In this document: positions 7,461 to 15,903 of the stretch, in pieces
Layout: each line of letters opens with the position of its first letter
Position numbering within the stretch: the stretch's first letter is position 1
Source of the DNA: Leifsonia psychrotolerans
GTDB lineage: Bacteria; Actinomycetota; Actinomycetes; Actinomycetales; Microbacteriaceae
Assembly: GCF_013410665.1 (NCBI RefSeq)
Contig: NZ_JACCFM010000001.1
Coordinates: 620,001 to 684,000 of the forward strand
Direction: 5' to 3'
Length of the DNA stretch: 64,000 bases
Notes under the pieces: generated by a model
The model's input: only the letters and a program-made list of their open reading frames with translations
The model's database searches: none
Told to the model about the DNA's origin: nothing
Made by a program: the position numbers and the translations under genes

Positions 7461-8282
7461 ATGGATCAGGCACTTCGCAACCGTATGGTTGTGGACAACC
7501 TTCCGCTCGTTGGCTACCTCGTTTCAGAGGTCTGGGCCAAGGCGCGTCATCTCTCACGCGACGATCTTGCGTCGGCCGGGGCACTCGCCCTCATTACATC
7601 GGCCGACGCGTTCAATGCTGAGCTCGGAATTCCATTCGGTGCATTTGCGCGTCGACGCATCATCGGTGCGTTTGCCGACGAGATGCGCTCCATCGACTGG
7701 GCAAGCCGCTCGACCCGGCGTCGCATCAAAGAGACCCTCGCCGTGCAGGAGACCCTGGCCGCCGCGCTGGGTCGCACTCCGCATGTCGATGAGATCGCCG
7801 CGGCGATGGGCGTCGACCGGAGCGTGGCGGCCGCAGGACTGGCCGATGCCAGCCGCACCGTGTCCACACTCGATGACACCACGGCCGAGTACTTGGTCGC
7901 CGAAACGGCGATGCCCGAGGAACGGATTTTGACTGCGGAGCGCGTCGCCTACCTGCGAGCGGCCGTCGACTCCCTGCCCGTCAAGATGCGATACATCGTC
8001 GAGCAGGTGTACTTCGGGGACCGCACGGTGAAAGAGCTGGCTGAAGAGTTGGGCACCACTCACTCGGCCGTGTCTCAACAGCGTGCAGAAGCCATCCGTC
8101 TGCTGCGCGACGGCTTGGCGACTCACTATGCCGATGTCGACGACACCGGCTACGTTTTGCAGTCCCGCATCGCGCCGGCGAATCGAAGCGCCTACCTGGC
8201 GCGGCTGGCTGAGCAGGCGATGTTCGGCATCAACACGGCCCGTCGGGAACGCGTGTTTGAACCGGGTCAGGCAGTGTCCTGA
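7461..8282 (+). CDS. fliA: FliA/WhiG-type flagellar sigma factor
   Basis: A 273-residue sigma-70 family protein of the FliA (sigma-28) group. ATG 7461 is chosen because AAGGGG precedes it; GTG 7425 would add 12 residues. Region 2 is visible in DLASAGALALITSADAF and FGAFARRRIIGAFADEMR. A region 3 helix-turn-helix contains RTPHVDEIAAAMG, and region 4 contains LAEELGTTHSAVSQQRAEAI, which reads the -35 element. The family drives late flagellar genes and is usually held by an anti-sigma factor FlgM, not seen here. It lies divergent from flgN and 21 bases upstream of csrA. Confidence 0.85.
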   Translation: MDQALRNRMVVDNLPLVGYLVSEVWAKARHLSRDDLASAGALALITSADAFNAELGIPFGAFARRRIIGAFADEMRSIDWASRSTRRRIKETLAVQETLAAALGRTPHVDEIAAAMGVDRSVAAAGLADASRTVSTLDDTTAEYLVAETAMPEERILTAERVAYLRAAVDSLPVKMRYIVEQVYFGDRTVKELAEELGTTHSAVSQQRAEAIRLLRDGLATHYADVDDTGYVLQSRIAPANRSAYLARLAEQAMFGINTARRERVFEPGQAVS

Positions 8283-8291
8283 GCGGAACGG

Positions 8292-8303
8292 TAGGCTGAA
8301 GCA
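8292..8303 (+). promoter_or_regulatory. Candidate leaderless promoter -10 of csrA
   Basis: TAGGCT at 8292-8297 is followed by six bases and the csrA ATG, and no ribosome-binding sequence is present. A TANNNT -10 element six to nine bases before a start codon is the usual arrangement for leaderless transcripts in actinobacteria. It could let csrA be transcribed apart from the sigma factor gene. Confidence 0.4.
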
Positions 8304-8564
8304 ATGCTGGTTTTGACGCGCAAACAAGGGGAAAAGATCCTCATCGGTGACGACATCGTACTCACCGTGCTTGACGTGCGTGGCGACAGCATCCGACTGG
8401 GTGTCGATGCTCCGCGTGGCGTGCGCATCCAGCGTGACGAGGTGGTGCGTGCCGTCGCCGAAGCCAATCGTGAGGCAAGCCAGACGGATGCCTCGGCCGA
8501 GGAACGCCTCAAAGCGAGCCTCGGCGGACTGCTCGGCTCAGCGGTCGATCGCGTAGACGACTGA
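8304..8564 (+). CDS. csrA: CsrA carbon storage / flagellin translation regulator
   Basis: An 86-residue protein with the complete CsrA fold: MLVLTRKQGEKILIGDDI, then RLGVDAPRGVRIQRDEV, with the RNA-binding Arg-rich end strand and an extra C-terminal tail of about 25 residues that is not part of the core. CsrA dimers bind GGA-containing hairpins at ribosome sites. FliW, its usual antagonist in flagellated Gram-positive bacteria, is encoded at 3954-4358. Its last 27 bases overlap the end of the convergent DUF2017 gene. Confidence 0.95.
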   Translation: MLVLTRKQGEKILIGDDIVLTVLDVRGDSIRLGVDAPRGVRIQRDEVVRAVAEANREASQTDASAEERLKASLGGLLGSAVDRVDD

Positions 8565-9050
8565 CTCTTGAACCATCCCGAGCCACTCGTAGAGTTCGCC
8601 GAGGAATGCCGCGTCCGATCCCTGTAGGCCGAAGCGACCATCGGGCGTGATCTTCAGGCGTGCCGCCAGCGTCAGCCGCAGATCGGTGAGGGTGCGTAGC
8701 CAGCTCTGCACCTGGTCCGGAGTGAGCACAATCACCGCGAATTCTGCGGCGTCAGCCGAGTCCTGGGCCGTCGTGAGGGAGTCGAACACCGTCGTGGCAT
8801 TGTGAATCTTGCCCGCCATGAGATCGTCGGCGGTGAAACGTCGAAACTCTGCCGCGGCCTCCGGGTCGGTCAGGTAGGCATCGGGGAGCATCCGTTGGAT
8901 CGCCGGATCGCTTCCGGCCACGTCGGGGTCGTCACTCGCGTCGGTGAGGAGTTCGATCAGTTGTGTGGTGGCCAGACGCAGAAGATCGAGTTCGACGGCT
9001 TCGAAATGCGCCGAGATCTCGCCGTCGACGGTGCGTACAATCTCCATCAT
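8538..9050 (-). CDS. DUF2017 family protein
   Basis: A 170-residue, mostly helical protein recognised as the actinobacterial DUF2017 family, almost always encoded next to clpS. Its start overlaps the clpS stop by four bases, so the two are translationally coupled. Features include [14 protein letters not shown] near the N-terminus and [15 protein letters not shown] near the end. Its function is unknown; co-conservation with clpS suggests a link to ClpCP proteolysis, which is inference. Confidence 0.85.
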   Translation of the reverse strand: MMEIVRTVDGEISAHFEAVELDLLRLATTQLIELLTDASDDPDVAGSDPAIQRMLPDAYLTDPEAAAEFRRFTADDLMAGKIHNATTVFDSLTTAQDSADAAEFAVIVLTPDQVQSWLRTLTDLRLTLAARLKITPDGRFGLQGSDAAFLGELYEWLGMVQESVVYAIDR

Positions 9051-9331
9051 TCGCCGGCCTTGTCGAGGGTGGCAAGCAGACCGAAGCCGTGCAAGGCCTG
9101 CACGTGACGTTCCATTTCTTCACGGTTGCCGGTGGCGACGACGGCGCGGCCATTATTGTGAACCTGCAGCATCAGCTGTTCTGCCGTGTCAGCGGGAAAG
9201 CCGAAATAGCTGCGGAAGACGTATGACACGTACGACATGAGATTGACCGGATCGTCCCAGACCACGGTGACCCAGGGGCGGTCGAATCCGACGGCCTCGC
9301 GCACGTTCGGATGTGCTGCGGTCTTGGTCAC
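9047..9331 (-). CDS. clpS: ClpS, N-degron adaptor of ClpC protease
   Basis: A 94-residue protein with the ClpS core: [20 protein letters not shown] at the N-terminal-residue pocket and [16 protein letters not shown]. The common form reads [12 protein letters not shown]; here the Asn is Asp, as in many actinobacterial ClpS. It delivers proteins with bulky hydrophobic N-termini to the Clp ATPase. It forms a two-gene operon with the DUF2017 gene, divergent from the flotillin gene. Confidence 0.93.
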   Translation of the reverse strand: MTKTAAHPNVREAVGFDRPWVTVVWDDPVNLMSYVSYVFRSYFGFPADTAEQLMLQVHNNGRAVVATGNREEMERHVQALHGFGLLATLDKAGE

Positions 9332-9442
9332 GTCTCAAGCCTGACAGGTCGCAGCCGACACGTCCAACCCGGCAGCCCTGTAGTTTGGTCGGCGGGGGTG
9401 CTCTCTTCGTGCACCATCATTGAGCGCGATCGAAAGGGCATC

Positions 9443-10918
9443 ATGTTCGACTTCTTGTTTAGTCCTGCTCCCGGCATCATTGTCGGGGTCATTTTTCTAC
9501 TTCTCATCGCGTTGATCTATGCGAAGAGCGTCTATAAGAACGCCGGCCCCGACGAAGCGCTCGTGATCACGGGCAAAAAGTCCACCAAGACCGTCATTGA
9601 CGGCGCGACAACCGAGCAGTCTGGTCAACGCGTCGTACACGGCCAGGGCGTGTTCATCACCCCGTTCTTCCAGAAAGCCTTCAAGATCAGCTTGCGCAGC
9701 CGCGCGATCGAGATCACCGCCGTCGCCCAGGACAAAAACGGCATCACCCTCACGGTCGAGGCCGTCGCCATCGTGAAGGTGGGCGACGATCCGGCCGCGA
9801 TCCGCGCGGCCGCACAGCGCTTCCTCGGCCAGGACAAGAACATCGACAACTTCGCTCAGGAGGTGCTGTCCGGTTCGCTGCGTTCCTCGATCGGGGCCAC
9901 CGACGTCATGACAATCATCCAGAAGCGCGACGAACTGGGCACCTCGGTGCTCGCCACCGCACGTGAATCGTTGGCCAATCAGGGCCTGGACGTCGACTCG
10001 TTCGAGATCAAGGGCATCACCGACGAGAACGACTACATCCGTGACATCGGTCGTGCCGAGCAGGCGAAGGTCCGTCGCCAGGCCGAGGTAGCCGAGCACC
10101 AGGCGAACCGCGAGGCGCAGGAGGCCGCGATCAGCGCTGAGCAGGCAGTTGCCGAGGCTCAGAACACTCTTGCTTTGCGTAAGGCAGCCCTGCAGCTCGA
10201 CACCGATAAGGCCGCGGCGGAAGCTGCTGCGGCCAAGCCACTGGCCGAGGCGAAGGCGCAGCAGGCGATCGTGCAGGAGCAGGAGCTCACCGCCCAGCGC
10301 CGGGCCAACCTCCGAAAGGCCGAGCTTGATTCAGAGGTCAACGCCGTTGCGGATGCTGACGCCTACCGCGTGAAGGTTGCCGCCGCGGCCGCGGCAGAAG
10401 CCGCCGTCACCGCAGCCAACGCCGATCGCGATAGCCGTGTCGCCACCGCCGAGGCGATCAGGGCCGAGGGACAGGCCAACGCCGACGCGATTCTTGCCCG
10501 CGGTACAGCCGAGGCCGAGGCCACGAGATTGGGCGCCGAGGCGCTCGCGCAGCAGTCGGAAGCCTTCCTGCAACTGCGCATGGTCGAGATGCTGCCGCAG
10601 ATCGCTCACGAGCTTGCCGCGCCGATGGGCAACATCGACCAGCTGACGGTCATTTCGACCGACGGCGCCAGCCAGTTGTCGAAGAACGTCGCATCCGGTT
10701 TTGCCGAGGTCGACTCTGTGCTCTCATCGACAATGGGCGTCGGCATCAAGGAACTCCTGAGCGGGTTGGTCGGGGGCGCGGCCACCGGTGCCGCCGCCGG
10801 CGCGGCACTGCGCAGCACGGGCTCATCGACCTCGGGACTGCACGTCTCGGCCGACGAGTACGAGTTGGCCGCTCCGGAAGAGCTCGACAACGAGTTGGCG
10901 GCACCACTCGCCACGTAG
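9443..10918 (+). CDS. Flotillin-like SPFH/band 7 membrane scaffold
   Basis: A 491-residue protein from ATG 9443, preceded by GAAAGGG. A single N-terminal membrane segment (GIIVGVIFLLLIALIYA, about 11-27) leads to an SPFH domain (VITGKKSTKTVIDG to DSFEIKGITDENDYIRDIG, about 40-200). A long Ala/Glu/Gln-rich coiled coil (about 200-390) with flotillin-type repeats (AEAKAQQA, AEAEATRLGAEAL) follows, then a Gly/Ala-rich tail. Flotillins scaffold membrane microdomains. No NfeD partner, often adjacent in other bacteria, is present here. Confidence 0.88.
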   Translation: MFDFLFSPAPGIIVGVIFLLLIALIYAKSVYKNAGPDEALVITGKKSTKTVIDGATTEQSGQRVVHGQGVFITPFFQKAFKISLRSRAIEITAVAQDKNGITLTVEAVAIVKVGDDPAAIRAAAQRFLGQDKNIDNFAQEVLSGSLRSSIGATDVMTIIQKRDELGTSVLATARESLANQGLDVDSFEIKGITDENDYIRDIGRAEQAKVRRQAEVAEHQANREAQEAAISAEQAVAEAQNTLALRKAALQLDTDKAAAEAAAAKPLAEAKAQQAIVQEQELTAQRRANLRKAELDSEVNAVADADAYRVKVAAAAAAEAAVTAANADRDSRVATAEAIRAEGQANADAILARGTAEAEATRLGAEALAQQSEAFLQLRMVEMLPQIAHELAAPMGNIDQLTVISTDGASQLSKNVASGFAEVDSVLSSTMGVGIKELLSGLVGGAATGAAAGAALRSTGSSTSGLHVSADEYELAAPEELDNELAAPLAT

Positions 10919-10921
10919 CGT

Positions 10922-10959
10922 GGAGTCGCCGCGCCCCTCTCGTCGGCGCGGCGACCTCC
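10922..10959 (+). terminator. GC-rich hairpin after the flotillin gene
   Basis: GGAGTCGCCGCGCC pairs with GGCGCGGCGACCTCC across a nine-base loop with one bulged base, four bases after the flotillin stop. There is no T tract, so it may act as a stem-only terminator or as an mRNA-protecting stem. Confidence 0.55.
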
Positions 10960-11061
10960 TGATCGGCACTCAGATATTCACCGCGAGCGGCGTACCGTTG
11001 AACAGCCGCGGCACTCGGCCTAGCGTGGTGTGCGAGAGGGAGGGCTGGACGAGCGGGTGAG

Positions 11062-12495
11062 ATGAACTGGTGGGATGCCGGGGACTACGAGATCGCACGC
11101 CAGATCCTGCAACGCGGGGTGGCTGCGATCTACCTCATCGCCTTCCTCTCGGCGCTCGATCAGTTTCCGGCACTCCTCGGCCAACACGGTTTGCTGCCCG
11201 TTCCAAGCTTTGTCTCTCGCATCAGCTTTCGGCAATCACCGAGCCTGTTTCACTGGCGTTATTCCGACCGGATGCTTCGGGGGCTCTCGATCGGCGCGTG
11301 CCTGATCGCCGCGACTCTCGTTGCCGGTCTGCCTCAACTCGGGCCGCCGTGGCTTCCGCTGCTGCTGTTCCTCACGCTCTGGGTCGTCTATCTCTCGATC
11401 GTGAACGTCGGCCAGACCTTTTACTCATTCGGTTGGGAAAGTCTGCACTGTGAGGCCGGCTTCATCGTGGCATTCCTCGGCTCGAATGCTGTGGCGCCAC
11501 CCCTCGTCATCATCTTCTTCCTGCGTTGGCTGGTGTTCCGCCTCGAGTTCGGTGCGGGCCTGATCAAACTGCGCGGTGGCAGAGAGTGGCGTGACCTGAG
11601 CGCGCTCTACTATCACCACGAGACACAACCGATGCCGAACCCGGTGAGCTGGTTCGTGCACCACCTGCCGCGCTGGATGCATCGCGGCGAAGTGCTCGGC
11701 AACCACTTCGCGCAGCTGGTCGTGCCCCTCTTTCTCTTCGCGCCCCAGCCCGTCGCATCCGTTGCCGCAGCCATTGTGATCCTGACCCAGCTGTGGCTCG
11801 TTGTCACCGGCAACTTCGCCTGGCTCAACTGGATCACGATTGTGCTGGCGTTCTCTGCAGTCGACGACGGAGCGTTCAGAGTGCTCATTCCCGGGTTGCA
11901 CGACGCGCGAATAACGTCACCCACGCCGATCTGGTTCGTCGTCGTGGTCCTCGCCGTGACGGCGTGGCTGATCGTGCTCAGCTACCGCCCGCTGAGGAAC
12001 CTCTTCGCCCGCCACCAACTGATGAATGCGAGTTTCAACCGCTACCACCTGGTGAATGCGTACGGCGCTTTCGGCACGGTCACGACGGAGCGCTTCGAGA
12101 TCATCGTCGAGGGCTCGGCCGCCGAGACACCAGGAGCGGGGGACTGGCTCGAATACGAGTTTCGGGGCAAACCGGGTTCCCCCCAGCGGATGCCGCGCCA
12201 GTTCGCCCCGTACCATCTGCGTCTGGACTGGCTGATGTGGTTCCTGGCGTTGGGTGCGCGGGATGGGCGCTGGTTCGAGATGTTCCTCGTGCGTCTGCTC
12301 GAGGGGGATCGGCCCACCCTGCGCCTGCTCAGGGTGAACCCGTTCCCCGAAACGCCGCCGCGTTGGGTGCGGGCCCGCGTGTTTCTCTACCGCTTTTCCA
12401 CCCGCATCGAGCGTACTCAGACGAAGGCCTGGTGGGTACGCGTCGAGGTCGACGCGCTTGTCGATGCGGTCTCATTGGCCCAGGTGCGGCGCTAG
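11062..12495 (+). CDS. Lipase maturation factor family membrane protein
   Basis: A 477-residue polytopic membrane protein. After a start MNWWDAGDYEIARQIL it has many hydrophobic segments to about residue 310, then a soluble C-terminal domain (RFEIIVEGSAAE, LEYEFRGKPG, PRQFAPYHLRLDWLMW, GARDGRWFEMFLVRLLEGD). The C-terminal motifs are those of the LMF1/LMF2 family, which in animals helps lipase folding in the ER; bacterial roles are not established. It lies alone between the flotillin and S4 genes. The family call is firm and the function is open. Confidence 0.85.
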   Translation: MNWWDAGDYEIARQILQRGVAAIYLIAFLSALDQFPALLGQHGLLPVPSFVSRISFRQSPSLFHWRYSDRMLRGLSIGACLIAATLVAGLPQLGPPWLPLLLFLTLWVVYLSIVNVGQTFYSFGWESLHCEAGFIVAFLGSNAVAPPLVIIFFLRWLVFRLEFGAGLIKLRGGREWRDLSALYYHHETQPMPNPVSWFVHHLPRWMHRGEVLGNHFAQLVVPLFLFAPQPVASVAAAIVILTQLWLVVTGNFAWLNWITIVLAFSAVDDGAFRVLIPGLHDARITSPTPIWFVVVVLAVTAWLIVLSYRPLRNLFARHQLMNASFNRYHLVNAYGAFGTVTTERFEIIVEGSAAETPGAGDWLEYEFRGKPGSPQRMPRQFAPYHLRLDWLMWFLALGARDGRWFEMFLVRLLEGDRPTLRLLRVNPFPETPPRWVRARVFLYRFSTRIERTQTKAWWVRVEVDALVDAVSLAQVRR

Positions 12496-12507
12496 CGTGC
12501 AGACGAG

Positions 12508-12879
12508 TCAGTGTCCGCGCAGCGCCTCGATGTCACGCCGCTCGCGCTTCGTGGGGCGGCCGCTGCCACGGTCACGTACGGGAAGCAGCGCGACTTCCTC
12601 TTTGGGCGGTGGCGGGGGAGTCTTGTCGATGAAGCACTCCACCGCGACCGTGGCGCCCACGCGTTTGCTGACCACGCGCGACACGACGACGATGCGGTCG
12701 AAACCGGCGATGCGCACCCGCACCTCATCGCCCACCCGCACCGGCTGCGCTGATTTCGCCCGGTCTCCGTTCACCTTCACATGACCGGCGCGGCAGGCGG
12801 CGGTGGCCTGTGAGCGGGTCTTGAACAACCGAACTGCCCAGGTCCAGCTGTCGACGCGGGCGGTCGGTGCGGCATCCAT
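12508..12879 (-). CDS. S4-domain RNA-binding protein (Hsp15-like)
   Basis: A 123-residue protein with an N-terminal S4 domain: VDSWTWAVRLFKTRSQATAAC, then AGHVKVNGDRAKSAQPVRVGDEV. The tail is basic (PTKRERRDIEALRG). This is the layout of Hsp15/YlmH-type proteins that bind ribosomal RNA on stalled or recycled 50S subunits. It converges with the lipase-maturation-factor-like gene (12 bases apart) and diverges from apt. Confidence 0.88.
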   Translation of the reverse strand: MDAAPTARVDSWTWAVRLFKTRSQATAACRAGHVKVNGDRAKSAQPVRVGDEVRVRIAGFDRIVVVSRVVSKRVGATVAVECFIDKTPPPPPKEEVALLPVRDRGSGRPTKRERRDIEALRGH

Positions 12880-12916
12880 GCTTCGACTCTATGGCCCAGC
12901 GCCCAGGTCGAACGCC

Positions 12917-12928
12917 TAATCTTGTGAG
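12917..12928 (+). promoter_or_regulatory. Candidate leaderless promoter -10 of apt
   Basis: TAATCT at 12917-12922 lies six bases before GTG 12929, and no separate ribosome-binding site is present. This matches the TANNNT plus six or seven bases spacing of leaderless actinobacterial transcripts. Confidence 0.4.
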
Positions 12929-13483
12929 GTGACTTTCCCCGACACGTCTACCGCATCCGCACTCTCTGCCGCCGACGAGGTGAACTCCCTGCTCGCTTCG
13001 TATCCCGATTTCCCCCTCGACGGCATCGTTTTTCGCGATCTCAACCCCGTGTTTGCGAACGCCGCTGCATTTCGCGCGATGATTGACGCCCTCGTCGGCC
13101 GCTTTCAGGGCCGTTTCGATGCTGTCGCCGGCATCGAAGCGCGCGGTTTTCTGCTCGCTGCGGCGATCGGCTATGCGGCGGATGTTGCGGTGCTCGCCGT
13201 GCGTAAAGGCGGCAAGCTACCGGGTGCGGTGCTGACCGAGGAATATGACCTGGAGTACGGATCTGCTCGGTTGGAGCTCGAGCTCGGCCAACTCCCCGCG
13301 GGTTCTCGCGTGCTCATCGTCGATGACGTACTCGCGACCGGCGGCACGATCGCGGCCACAATGCGGTTGATCGAGCGCGCCGGCTACGCCCTGACCGGAG
13401 TGGGTGTCGTTTTGGAGCTCGAGGAGCTCGACGGGCGCAGCCGCCTGGGCAACGCCGACGTGCACGCCATCGTGGCATTATGA
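12929..13483 (+). CDS. apt: Adenine phosphoribosyltransferase
   Basis: A 184-residue type I phosphoribosyltransferase. The PRPP loop VLIVDDVLATGGT (about 130-142) and the adenine-enzyme motifs PLDGIVFRDLNPVFA and AGIEARGFLLAAAIGY are clear. It makes AMP from adenine and PRPP (purine salvage). In many actinobacteria apt lies next to relA; here it is followed 22 bases later by a NUDIX hydrolase gene. Start GTG 12929 fits both length and the candidate leaderless promoter. Confidence 0.95.
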   Translation: MTFPDTSTASALSAADEVNSLLASYPDFPLDGIVFRDLNPVFANAAAFRAMIDALVGRFQGRFDAVAGIEARGFLLAAAIGYAADVAVLAVRKGGKLPGAVLTEEYDLEYGSARLELELGQLPAGSRVLIVDDVLATGGTIAATMRLIERAGYALTGVGVVLELEELDGRSRLGNADVHAIVAL

Positions 13484-13505
13484 CTGCGCACTGAATGCCG
13501 ATTCG

Positions 13506-13979
13506 ATGAGCGAGAGCGGAGATGCCTGGGTCTACGGATCCAACGGCCAGAGGTACTGGGGCCGTTATGGCGCTGCCGGTTTGTTGGTGCTTGACGCCGA
13601 CCGCGGCATCCTGTTGCAACACCGTGCGCTGTGGAGCCATCACGGCGATACCTGGGGTCTGCCGGGCGGTGCCAGACATGACAACGAGTCAGCCGTCGAT
13701 GCGGCGCTCCGCGAAGCGAAAGAAGAGGCTGGCGTGCCGGCCGAAGCCGTGCAGCGGCGCTTCACCTCGGTGTTCGACCTCGGCTTCTGGTCGTACACGA
13801 CCGTCGTCGTCGAGGCGGTTGCATTCTTCGAGCCGGTGATTAGCGACCCAGAGAGCATCGAACTGCGTTGGGTCGCGATCGGGGATGTCGAGGCTCTGCC
13901 ACTTCACCCCGGATTCGCAGCCAGCTGGCCGGGGCTTCGAGAGCGCCTTCACTCGCGTGCCGGGGAAATCACGCAATAG
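13506..13979 (+). CDS. NUDIX hydrolase
   Basis: A 157-residue protein with a full Nudix box: G-x5-E-x7-REAKEEAG (GARHDNESAVDAALREAKEEAGV region, about 58-80), which binds divalent metal and cleaves nucleoside diphosphate-X compounds. ATG 13506 is the start that fits the fold. Substrate cannot be told. It is followed 11 bases later by the phosphatidyltransferase gene, so the two are probably cotranscribed. Confidence 0.9.
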   Translation: MSESGDAWVYGSNGQRYWGRYGAAGLLVLDADRGILLQHRALWSHHGDTWGLPGGARHDNESAVDAALREAKEEAGVPAEAVQRRFTSVFDLGFWSYTTVVVEAVAFFEPVISDPESIELRWVAIGDVEALPLHPGFAASWPGLRERLHSRAGEITQ

Positions 13980-13990
13980 ACTCGGGAACT

Positions 13991-14608
13991 GTGGCACGGC
14001 CAGCAGAACACGACGTCAGCTCTCGGGTGCTGACCCTGCCCAATCTGCTGAGTTTTCTTCGGCTGGCCCTCGTGCCGGTGTTTCTGACGCTGTTGATGCA
14101 GGGGCAGGATGCCGGGGCGCTGCTCGTCTTGGTCATCTCCAGTGCCACAGACTTTCTCGACGGCTTCCTGGCCCGAGCACTCAACCAGGTCAGCCGACTC
14201 GGCCAATTGCTCGACCCGGCCGCCGACCGCCTGTACATCTTCGCTGCCCTGATCGGGTTGGCCTCTCGCGACCTCGTTCCGTGGTGGATTGTGCTCGTCG
14301 TGGTCGGACGGGATGTGTTTCTGCTCATCCTGGGCGTCATCCTGGCCAATTTCGGCTTCGGCCCGCTTCCGGTTCATCAGCTGGGCAAGGTCGCCACTTT
14401 TTGCCTTTTCTACGCTCTGCCAATGATCATGCTCGGCGAGGCGTTCCCTGCTGTGGCGTGGTGGTCGCAACCAATCGGATGGGCATTCGGATTGTGGGGC
14501 GCCTTTCTCTACTGGTGGGCCGGAATTATCTACGCCATCGAAACTCTGCGCGTGATTCGCCTGCCGCGAGTCCCAGTGCCTGTTCCATCCGATACGCTTG
14601 AACCCTAG
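13991..14608 (+). CDS. CDP-alcohol phosphatidyltransferase (PgsA-like)
   Basis: A 205-residue membrane protein from GTG 13991. The full CDP-alcohol phosphotransferase motif is visible: DGFLARALNQVSRLGQLLD then PAAD, fitting D-G-x2-A-R-x8-G-x3-D-x3-D. Several hydrophobic segments follow. Such enzymes make phosphatidylglycerophosphate, cardiolipin or phosphatidylinositol-type lipids. Placement just before a garA-type gene matches the pgsA2-garA neighbourhood of Mycobacterium, which suggests a PgsA2-like enzyme; the acceptor alcohol is not certain. Confidence 0.88.
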   Translation: MARPAEHDVSSRVLTLPNLLSFLRLALVPVFLTLLMQGQDAGALLVLVISSATDFLDGFLARALNQVSRLGQLLDPAADRLYIFAALIGLASRDLVPWWIVLVVVGRDVFLLILGVILANFGFGPLPVHQLGKVATFCLFYALPMIMLGEAFPAVAWWSQPIGWAFGLWGAFLYWWAGIIYAIETLRVIRLPRVPVPVPSDTLEP

Positions 14609-14618
14609 GAGGTATACG

Positions 14619-15110
14619 GTGGGAAATTCCGACGAGACGCACGAACCCGAGCGCGTCGTGGCGCCCGATAGCTCGACGGGCAGCACCGATACGACATTAA
14701 ACTTCAGCCAGGAGTTTGCGGCTCAACTTGCCGCTCTCGACGGCGCTGCCACGGTTGAAGAGCACGACGCGGTCGCTGCCTTGCCGTCGGGCTCGGCACT
14801 GTTGGTGGTGCGCCGCGGCCCGAACACGGGTGCCCGGTTTTTGCTCGACTCCGATGTCACATCGGTGGGACGTCACCCCGAGGCAGATATTTTTCTCGAC
14901 GACGTGACGGTGTCCCGCCGTCATGCCGAGTTCGTGCGTCATGGCACGGCGTTCGAGGTGAACGACCTCGGTTCGTTGAACGGTACCTACTTTGATGGCA
15001 CTCGCATTGAACGGGCGCTGCTCACCGACGGTGCAGAAGTGCAGATCGGTAAATTCCGTCTCACCTTCTACGCCTCGAGACTCGACCTCGTGCGCGCGGC
15101 GAGCGAATAG
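14619..15110 (+). CDS. garA: GarA/OdhI-type FHA-domain protein
   Basis: A 163-residue protein from GTG 14619, with AGGAGG six bases before the start. A disordered N-terminus contains a Thr pair (STDTTLNF at about 25-32) where GarA/OdhI carry the kinase target ETTS/T motif. The C-terminal FHA domain is complete: SVGRHPEADIFLDDVTVSRRH and NDLGSLNGTYFDGTRI. Unphosphorylated GarA/OdhI inhibits 2-oxoglutarate dehydrogenase; phosphorylation by PknB/PknG-type kinases makes the FHA bind its own tail and frees the enzyme. It overlaps the next gene by one base. Confidence 0.9.
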   Translation: MGNSDETHEPERVVAPDSSTGSTDTTLNFSQEFAAQLAALDGAATVEEHDAVAALPSGSALLVVRRGPNTGARFLLDSDVTSVGRHPEADIFLDDVTVSRRHAEFVRHGTAFEVNDLGSLNGTYFDGTRIERALLTDGAEVQIGKFRLTFYASRLDLVRAASE

Positions 15111-15808
15111 TGGCCGCACAGCCTGCTCGGGCACGTTCTTCCAGCACGGCGCCGTTGCTCAGCATCGGCCAGGTGTTGGCCCGGCTCACACCGGAGTTTC
15201 CCGACCTGACGCCGTCCAAGCTGCGCTTTCTCGAGGAGCAGCGCCTGGTGTCCCCGGCGCGCACCGAATCGGGGTACCGAAAGTTTTGCGCGAGCGACCT
15301 CGAGCGGCTGCGATTGATCCTGTCGACTCAGCGCGACCACTACCTTCCGCTCAAGGTTATTCGTGGGTACCTCGAAGACCTCGATGCAGGATTGTCGCCG
15401 ACGCTACCCGGCGGCGTAACGCTGGGCCCGACGATGCTGTCTGTTCCGCGACGCCTGTCGAAGGACGAGTTGCTGCGTGAGGCCAGCGCGTCGACCTCGC
15501 TGCTGCACGACGCGATTTCAGCGTCGATCATTCTGCCCGCCGACTACTACGGCGAGGAATCACTGCAGGTGCTGCGTGCGCTCGTTGAGTTGCAGCGCAG
15601 TGGAATCGAACCGCGCCACCTGCGCGGCTTCCGTGGAGCCGCAGAGCGGGAGCTGGGCCTGATTGAGAGCGCATTGGTGCCGCTGTCGAGGCGCAAGGAC
15701 GCCTCGAGCCGCGCCAAGGCCAGTGACATGGCCGTCGAAATCGCCGGCCAACTCGAAGTCGTGCGGGGGAGTCTGATTCGTTCGGCTCTCGGGCGACTTA
15801 CGACCTAA
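15110..15808 (+). CDS. ftsR: FtsR-type MerR family regulator (Rv1828 homologue)
   Basis: A 232-residue protein. The MerR winged helix is at about 15-90: LLSIGQVLARLTPEF, then SKLRFLEEQRLVSP, TESGYRKF and LERLRLIL. A long C-terminal region follows (about 130-232) that is typical of Rv1828/FtsR rather than metal-sensing MerR proteins; there are no paired Cys. In Corynebacterium glutamicum FtsR activates ftsZ. The start GTG 15110 overlaps the garA stop, so the two are coupled, as in other actinobacteria. An ftsZ gene lies in this same window. Confidence 0.88.
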   Translation: MAAQPARARSSSTAPLLSIGQVLARLTPEFPDLTPSKLRFLEEQRLVSPARTESGYRKFCASDLERLRLILSTQRDHYLPLKVIRGYLEDLDAGLSPTLPGGVTLGPTMLSVPRRLSKDELLREASASTSLLHDAISASIILPADYYGEESLQVLRALVELQRSGIEPRHLRGFRGAAERELGLIESALVPLSRRKDASSRAKASDMAVEIAGQLEVVRGSLIRSALGRLTT

Positions 15809-15903
15809 GCTTCACGCCTCGGCGCAGCGGATCTCGGCCATGATCAGGGCCGGGAATTGATGTAGTCTGCTCCCAGCTTGCCTGAGTGTTGTGGTCGTAG
15901 ACT

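Noticed and set aside
7178..7462. 94-residue minus-strand frame between flgN and the sigma factor gene
   Set aside because: No family resemblance, no ribosome site, and it covers an AT-rich divergent promoter region.
12929..13979. Apt and NUDIX sequence as one fused protein
   Set aside because: The two lie in different frames, each with its own start and complete motifs; the apt stop at 13483 separates them.
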